The notes under the pieces: generated by a model
What the model was told of the DNA's origin: nothing
What the model saw: only the letters and a program-made list of their open reading frames with translations
Databases searched by the model: none
Part shown: positions 19,801 to 23,778 of the stretch, one piece after another
Layout of the letters: each line of letters starts with the position of its first letter
Position numbering within the stretch: position 1 is the first letter of the stretch
Virus record (IMG/VR): IMGVR_UViG_3300028745_000034
Location: 1 to 23,778 of that record
Direction: 5' to 3' (one strand)
From: a virus
Length of the DNA: 23,778 nt
Translations under genes and position numbers: made by a program

Positions 19801-20770
19801 TGAAGTTGTTGCCCTCATCAAAGAGCGTCATCCCGACAGCGATCGTGCCGCGCAGAACCGAAGTGACCGTGAGCACTGTTCCGCTGACCGAGCCAACCCA
19901 CGTCGCACCAGAGAGGGCAGCGATGGGACCGGAGACGAGGTATTTTGGCGCGTTCGGGAATACCGTCGCCTCGATCATGCTGCGCACCGGCGAGGCAACG
20001 TTCGCATCCTGTGTCCACGACTGATCTGTGCCGTTCCCTCCTGGCGCGGTAACGCTCAGTGTGAACGGCCCAGCTGCGGGGACGGCCGCGTTGACGCATC
20101 GATAGTTCTGGATGTTGCTCGGAACCGACGCGACCACAACCGCGAGCGCGCCAGACGTGGGCGCCGTGGTGAGCGCGACCGCGAATGTGAGCACGTCATT
20201 GCCGCCGCTCGCGGCCATCCCCATGATCGCGCGGCTCTCGCCGTCCTGGAAATAGATGGTCCCGAACAGATAGCCCGTCGTGTTGTGCGCGAGTCCCGAT
20301 ACCGTGACCGTGGTGGTGGTGGGCGTGCCCGTGATGGTCACGCTGATGGGCGATGTCGCGCCGCCCGTGTTCGTCCAGTCCGCCGGCGGGCTCTGCGGAC
20401 GAGAGCCAGGCAGAAACTCGAACGGCTTCGAGCCGTCGCTCGAGTTGCCGTCGATGTTCGTGGTCGTCGTCGGGAAGACGTCCTTATCGACCCACATGCG
20501 ACCGGTCGAGCACCCGCTGAGTCCCTCGGCGATGGCGATCCAGACGCCCTGATAGTAGCCGCTACCAGCGCTGCCGCCGCCCTTGCCACCACCATTCCCC
20601 GCGCCGCTGATCCACAGCTCGGGCGGCATGCAGATGATCGACGCGGCGATCCGGTTGGTGCCGTAAACGACGGGCAAGCACTTTCCGTATGAGGCTGTTT
20701 CTACCGGCGGCAGCTGATCGTTGTTCAGACCGCCAATGCTATGACCACCCGTCGTCGTTGCGCCGGCCAT
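16823..20770 (-). CDS. Tail-tip / central fibre protein (host specificity, gpJ-like)
   Basis: A 1,315-residue protein, the largest here. The N-terminus (LPVVYGTNRIAASIICMPPE) is typical of phage tail-tip proteins of the gpJ/GTA type. A central region (about 480-770: GLLTNGTAGDVNPALILVDM, HIDWILDACNAECIWSQGRL, FCLLEPFDLLQISDSTVG) is the hub domain. The C-terminus is Gly/Ser/Thr-rich. Two insertions stand out: a domain at about 144-229 like one in the DUF2163 protein, and two repeats at about 288-449 ending in LGTGTGG(T/A)GTY. I chose the ATG at 20770, which overlaps the NlpC/P60 stop (TAATG). It would contact the host receptor and open the tail. Confidence 0.82.
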   Translation of the reverse strand: MAGATTTGGHSIGGLNNDQLPPVETASYGKCLPVVYGTNRIAASIICMPPELWISGAGNGGGKGGGSAGSGYYQGVWIAIAEGLSGCSTGRMWVDKDVFPTTTTNIDGNSSDGSKPFEFLPGSRPQSPPADWTNTGGATSPISVTITGTPTTTTVTVSGLAHNTTGYLFGTIYFQDGESRAIMGMAASGGNDVLTFAVALTTAPTSGALAVVVASVPSNIQNYRCVNAAVPAAGPFTLSVTAPGGNGTDQSWTQDANVASPVRSMIEATVFPNAPKYLVSGPIAALSGATWVGSVSGTVLTVTSVLRGTIAVGMTLFDEGNNFTGGNTQITSLGTGTGGTGTYNLNLGGSVSSETMSGGADYNATAGVYTFNGATFTGTISNGSGGAGNTLTVSSVSSGVLAVGMQIVNLGGSGVPANTWISALGTGTGGAGTYALSTSANVASVLMGAGQCGAPVAISYYISTDIGKYSLGYSGTAVLASKSLSLGTSNAMKNFSIEFNGLLTNGTAGDVNPALILVDMLTNTQYGMGFPASAVNALYGPDGTTATGLQTYCAQAGILLSPIFDEQKSALEHIDWILDACNAECIWSQGRLNIYPVGDANIGSYTAYTVAQYSLNEDNMLASDGKDMIEFTRISAQETYNCCPIEFVDSQTPDQNSQYQISTVQDFEQPDVDASGGIVRKKGAKSLKCITKQAIAQVLSRMMAQRSVYVRNSYKFKLPQQFCLLEPFDLLQISDSTVGLVNQVVRILSIEEDEHGEFDVDAEDAAIGRASSVAYGTGSAQGGGHVVNTVPFPPSTPIFYMPPLPATGAGRPPGGFGVGGWTGPYPVHNSKPVGPQAITPEIWVSVASNGKDWGGAQVYMSFDGTNYTYQGDIGAATTGVIASSGFPAGSPLDTTNSLIVSVASSNGTISPVQAADRDAFSSMALVDTGAAAELIAYQGSTLSGTNQYTLTNHRRGLYGTPVGSHAVGAQFTIIDQNVLKIPIDSSRVAAGNVVYFKLASYNLARTQSMALSLCPVFTYTMAGPGAAGVQLLPAIESLPLRISFDTYDATQWDFPVNGPGILSIKQNTDSHGSGKSATPVVGGHMLECSAGQVMMVHRALIPYDPTKVYRIQAAVKQRSGATARSMYVGFVAVGNDGVTQYDVNGVTTNGSNPAVQHCAVYPGYAGGSGWVNLNAYYSNLFGTGTTPGSASGATPSPAYAGTCYMRMFVAFNFTGAAVMDISTLQVSEVATAGALAGQLSENITASVSTTYNTNDTYTTANPPAAGTVPSVYVGGVLQPTTNYQIDPMSTGTGAYVFGANYIPSGEQVVVIYASV

Positions 20771-21222
20771 TATTTGTCCCCCCGACGAGCCCACGGGTCC
20801 CACGCGCCGGCATACCGAGCGCGCAGGTCGAATCGGTGATCGACGTTGTCGAGAGTGACCTGGCCAACGTCAGCATAGGCGTGCACGATCACCGGCCACT
20901 CGACGACGATGCCGGCGTGCGAGAGGGAGCGCCCGTACCGGAACAGCACGATGTCGCCCGGCAGCGGCTCTCGGTCGGTCACCCGCGCGGCCATCTGCTC
21001 GACGTAACCGAGGAACTTCTCCTCGCCTCGGTGGTGCGCCCACGCGCGAGGATAGCTCTCGATCGTGACCGACCCGATGATCCCGCACGCCTCATAGACC
21101 GCCGCCAGCAATTGCCCGCAGTCAACGCCCGCGCCCCTGACGCGTGCCTCGTGGATCCATCGCGTCCCCAACCAGGTCCGCGCCTCCGCGACCACCGCCG
21201 CGCGCTGCTCTTGCTCGCTCAT
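20770..21222 (-). CDS. NlpC/P60 tail peptidase
   Basis: A 150-residue cysteine peptidase of the phage tail-assembly NlpC/P60 family. The catalytic cysteine is Cys35 (GAGVDCGQLLAAVY), the histidine is His102 (SLSHAGIVVEW), and His114 (VIVHAYA) is the third polar residue. LPGDIVLF is another family hallmark. It is carried at the tail tip and is thought to cut peptide cross-links during DNA entry. The ATG at 21222 overlaps the stop of the DUF2163 gene (ATGA), and its own stop overlaps the tail-tip start (TAATG). Confidence 0.88.
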   Translation of the reverse strand: MSEQEQRAAVVAEARTWLGTRWIHEARVRGAGVDCGQLLAAVYEACGIIGSVTIESYPRAWAHHRGEEKFLGYVEQMAARVTDREPLPGDIVLFRYGRSLSHAGIVVEWPVIVHAYADVGQVTLDNVDHRFDLRARYAGAWDPWARRGDK

Positions 21223-22421
21223 CGGATCGACTCCGGCCGTGGGACAAACGGGAATCCGCCAAAGCGGCCGCCAAGCGTTGTGCAATTCCCCGAGTCGGTG
21301 CCCAGCGTGGTCGTGCTCTTGTTGCAACCGAGCAGCACGGTCGCGTTGTTCGTGCCGGCGCTGGGCACGGTATTGAGCGGCATGTTCAGCGTGAGCACGT
21401 CGTTCGAGCCGCTGCTCGCCATCGCGATGATCTGGCGGCTCTCGCCGTCTGCGAACTTGATAGTGCCGAGCGTGTACGCGCCGTGCGCGAGCCCGCTGAC
21501 GGTGACGCTCGTGGTCGTTGCGCCGCTTTGGACCGAGACGGTGACCGGCGCCTTCACCACGGTGCAGTTCGCATCGTAGAGCGAGTACGGGCACTGCGGC
21601 ATCAGGGTGCGCTTCGGCCATTGGAGGTTCGCGAGGAGCTCCGTCGAGCCTTTCAACGTCAGCTCGACGCCGCTGCTCTTCGGCGCCGCCTCCGAGACGA
21701 GACCGACGAACCAGCAGAGCGGCTGCTGGCTCACGTCGCCGGGCGACGCCATGAAGAGCTTGTCGACCTGCATTGTCGCGTTGTCGAAAGCACCCTGCAG
21801 TGCCGCCAGCGACAGCGAGGTGTAGCCAGGAAGCGAGTATCCGGCGCCCCCGCCGGGCGCGGTGCCGCCGTAGAGGCCGAGCTCCATATCGCACAGCTCG
21901 ACGCCGTTGACCTGGCGCGACTTGCCAACCGTGATCGCTGGGCCGCTCGAGGAGAACGTTGGCGCCGCGCTCGGCATCGCGCCGCTTGGCGTGATCGCGC
22001 CTGTGTCGAGCCAGGTGAGCACGCCTGGGCCCACCGCGCCCAAGTAGAGCTCGGCGCCCGACGTGCGCCCGTAGATGCGGTAGCCGGTGGCGCCGCTGAC
22101 GGCGGACCAATTGACGTTGATGCCCTCCGTCGTCGCGATCACCGCCGGCGTCTGCGCCGACGGCAGCGACTCATTCGCGGGCCCGAAGAGCGCCGTCACC
22201 CGGTAGTAATATGTCCCCGCGGTGAGCGTGCCTGCGCCGGCCGTATAGGAACCGTTGACCGGCACCGGCAATGCGAGCGTGAGGTCCGTCTCGTAGTCGG
22301 TCCAACGGAAGACGCCGCCGCCGACGAGCGTGAGGGTGTAGAGCCGCGCCATCATCAGCTCGACGTCCGAGCCAAGGTTGGTGTTGAGCAGCGAGAGCAG
22401 CGACGACGAGGCGATCTTCAT
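21219..22421 (-). CDS. DUF2163/BR0599 tail protein with inserted Fn3-like domain
   Basis: A 400-residue tail-tip component. The N-terminus (residues 1-60, LLNTNLGSDVELMMARLYTL) and the middle (about 160-275) match DUF2163. The C-terminus (about 275-400) matches the BR0599 domain, with Cys277, Cys286, Cys366, Cys380 and the ending GRFGGFPFVP. Between them, about 62-152 is an extra Fn3-like beta domain (AGTYYYRVTALFGPANESLP ... INVNWSAVSGATGYRIYGRT). In gene transfer agents and related siphophages this protein forms part of the hub below the distal tail ring. It is joined by ATGA to both neighbours. Confidence 0.85.
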   Translation of the reverse strand: MKIASSSLLSLLNTNLGSDVELMMARLYTLTLVGGGVFRWTDYETDLTLALPVPVNGSYTAGAGTLTAGTYYYRVTALFGPANESLPSAQTPAVIATTEGINVNWSAVSGATGYRIYGRTSGAELYLGAVGPGVLTWLDTGAITPSGAMPSAAPTFSSSGPAITVGKSRQVNGVELCDMELGLYGGTAPGGGAGYSLPGYTSLSLAALQGAFDNATMQVDKLFMASPGDVSQQPLCWFVGLVSEAAPKSSGVELTLKGSTELLANLQWPKRTLMPQCPYSLYDANCTVVKAPVTVSVQSGATTTSVTVSGLAHGAYTLGTIKFADGESRQIIAMASSGSNDVLTLNMPLNTVPSAGTNNATVLLGCNKSTTTLGTDSGNCTTLGGRFGGFPFVPRPESIR

Positions 22422-23161
22422 CGCCGCACCGAGATCATCGTGATGCTCTTCGTCGACCAGACGCGCGAGTAGTCCTCGAGCTGCTCCATCTCGAGATCGT
22501 CCATGTCGAAGCGCACGCGCAGCTGCGGCATGGGCCCGGCGGGCGTGATGGTGGTGCTGCTGTCGACGTAGCTCGTCGACGCGGTGTTCGCGATGAAGAG
22601 CTCGTTACCCTGCGTCGTCGAGCGCCCGTAGACGTTGTACGAGAGCGCGCCGGAGACGGCCGACCAGCTGACGGTGATCTCGCCGATCGCCGAGAGCGTG
22701 CATGTGCACTCGGCCTGCACCGACTCGCCGAGCGCGGTCACGCTGGTGACCGAGTAGTAGTAGGTGCCGGCGGGAATGCTGCCGGTGCCGGTCGTGGGCG
22801 TCGCGGTCGGCGTCGGCGCGACAACCGGAGTGCCGCCGTTGTAATAGGCGGGCTGAACGGCGAACGGATCGTTCAAGTAGAAGTAGTCCCACTTGCCGCG
22901 CATCTGGGCCTGGAACCACGCCAGCGCAGCTGCCTCGCTGCCCGTGAACTGCGCGGAGCCGCCGGTGTTGTAGACGGTGATCGTGTTGCCGCCCGCGCGC
23001 GCGAACTCGAGCTCGAGATCCCAGCGGTAGCGAGGCGTCGCCCAGTAGGCGATGCGCTGCTCCTTGCCGGAGCGCGACTCCTGCACGTCCGTCGCCCAGA
23101 GCGGCGTGCGCTTCACGCTGAGCGTCTGCCCGGGGAACGTGGGCCAGAGGAGCGTGCTCAT
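22418..23161 (-). CDS. DUF2460 distal tail protein with inserted Fn3-like domain
   Basis: A 247-residue protein matching DUF2460 at its start (LLWPTFPGQTLSVKRTPLWA, RYRWDLELEF, AWFQAQMRGKWDYFYLNDPF) and end (YSRVWSTKSITMISVRR). DUF2460 proteins act as distal tail hubs linking tube and tip. Residues about 117-211 are an extra Fn3-like domain (AGTYYYSVTSVTALGESVQ ... ITVSWSAVSGALSYNVYGRS). It is closely similar to the one in the next gene. It overlaps the tape-measure gene and the DUF2163 gene by ATGA. Confidence 0.87.
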   Translation of the reverse strand: MSTLLWPTFPGQTLSVKRTPLWATDVQESRSGKEQRIAYWATPRYRWDLELEFARAGGNTITVYNTGGSAQFTGSEAAALAWFQAQMRGKWDYFYLNDPFAVQPAYYNGGTPVVAPTPTATPTTGTGSIPAGTYYYSVTSVTALGESVQAECTCTLSAIGEITVSWSAVSGALSYNVYGRSTTQGNELFIANTASTSYVDSSTTITPAGPMPQLRVRFDMDDLEMEQLEDYSRVWSTKSITMISVRR

Positions 23162-23778
23162 CGCGTCCGCCGGTTGCTCTGCGCGCGCTGCGCGGTCTTG
23201 ATCAACGCGCCCGTGTTGTTCTTGAGCACGCGCTCCATCCCTCGGGCGTCGATGTTGTGGACATGGATGTCGCCGCCGCCGCCCGCTCCCGACTTGCTCG
23301 AGGCCATGCCGCGAATCATGTCGGCGTAGCGCGCAGGAAGAACCATCTCGCGCGCGTGCAGCTGTGTGAGCGGGTTGAAATTGCCGATGTCGAAGCCGCC
23401 CTCGGCGCTGGCCATCGGCCCCATTGCGCCAAGCACCGAGCTGGAGGTCGCCACCATCGCAGCCGCCGCCAGCTCGGGGCCCACGAATGGAATGGACGCC
23501 ATCGAGGCCGCTGCGCCAGCGCCGGCAACCGCCGCGTCCGAAGTCACCGACGCAACGTTCGCCGCCTTCGCGGCAGCGTCGCCGGCTTGCTGGGCCGCGA
23601 GAGAGCCCGTCGCCTTGAGGACCTGCTGAGCAATGAACTCCGTGGTCATGCGGATCGCGTCTTTGATTGCCGCGTCGGCCATCTCCTTCATCGACTGCTT
23701 GAAGGACTTGGTTCCGTCGATCATCCCCGTGATCGCGCCGGTAAATTGGCCGGCCACCTTCTTTGCGGCAGCTATCTC
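23158..23778 (-). CDS. Tail tape measure protein, C-terminal part (runs off the window)
   Basis: The frame is open to the window edge, so this is the last 206 residues of a longer protein. It has a helical Ala-rich region (MKEMADAAIKDAIRMTTEFI) and a hydrophobic Gly/Ala stretch (SMASIPFVGPELAAAAMVAT). The typical tape-measure ending EGGFDIGNFNPLTQLHAREM and VLPARYADMI follows, with a short basic tail. Such proteins set tail length and are ejected with the DNA. A GTG at 23757 could start translation, but the frame continues upstream in the same style, so a start there is unlikely. Confidence 0.8.
   Translation of the reverse strand, partial: EIAAAKKVAGQFTGAITGMIDGTKSFKQSMKEMADAAIKDAIRMTTEFIAQQVLKATGSLAAQQAGDAAAKAANVASVTSDAAVAGAGAAASMASIPFVGPELAAAAMVATSSSVLGAMGPMASAEGGFDIGNFNPLTQLHAREMVLPARYADMIRGMASSKSGAGGGGDIHVHNIDARGMERVLKNNTGALIKTAQRAQSNRRTR

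Noticed and set aside
21144-22472. 442-codon plus-strand frame opposite the tail genes
   Set aside because: It is antisense to the DUF2163 and NlpC/P60 genes. The product is Arg/Ala-rich without motifs, and the recognisable families are all on the minus strand.

Overview
The window looks like about half of a temperate, lambda-like tailed phage (siphophage type) of a GC-rich proteobacterium. Codons strongly favour G/C in the third position. The families seen (DUF2460, DUF2163/BR0599, NlpC/P60, GH19 endolysin, A1S_2505, P63C, DUF7666) are typical of phages from beta-, gamma- and alphaproteobacteria. The host cannot be named from the sequence. No gene-free stretch exceeds 300 bases.

Layout, left to right. 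(1) 81-1515 is the immunity region. A small Cro-like HTH gene faces a repressor-like XRE gene plus ImmA-type gene across a spacer with repeated operator-like sites. (2) 1590-2591 encodes a P63C-domain protein behind a promoter embedded in a 10-bp inverted repeat. (3) 2682-6834 holds leftward cargo: a lipoprotein gene, a Cys-rich protein and a second lipoprotein. These probably formed one operon that is now split by a 2.84-kb IS1-family element (3060-5903). The element has perfect 22-bp inverted repeats and an 8-bp target duplication. It carries a compact restriction-modification cassette (ribbon-helix-helix regulator, DNA methyltransferase, PD-(D/E)XK nuclease) and a small basic ORF beside the transposase. 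(4) 7004-10856 is a rightward early operon with zinc-ribbon and coiled-coil proteins, a Sak4-like ATPase, a Cas4/RecB-like nuclease and an SSB-like protein. It ends in a strong hairpin. (5) 10950-13953 encodes an A1S_2505 protein, a DUF7666 protein with nine octapeptide repeats, two small proteins, a putative excisionase and a tyrosine integrase. (6) 14008-14052 is the 3' part of a CAU-anticodon tRNA, most simply the attP core. (7) 14153-23778, all leftward, holds the lysis genes, a GH19 endolysin, a tail appendage, the tail-tip protein, NlpC/P60, DUF2163, DUF2460 and the end of the tape-measure gene.

The order tail, lysis, att, int, xis, recombination, immunity matches lambda. Phage genes lie on both sides of the att core, which suggests a vegetative, circular or permuted phage genome rather than a prophage split at this site. 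Nearly all genes in the recombination and tail blocks are joined by GTGA, ATGA or TAATG overlaps, so translation is probably coupled.

The most unusual content is the IS1-family element that moves a complete restriction-modification cassette and has landed in a phage. Family calls come from motif recognition by eye; no database search was possible.
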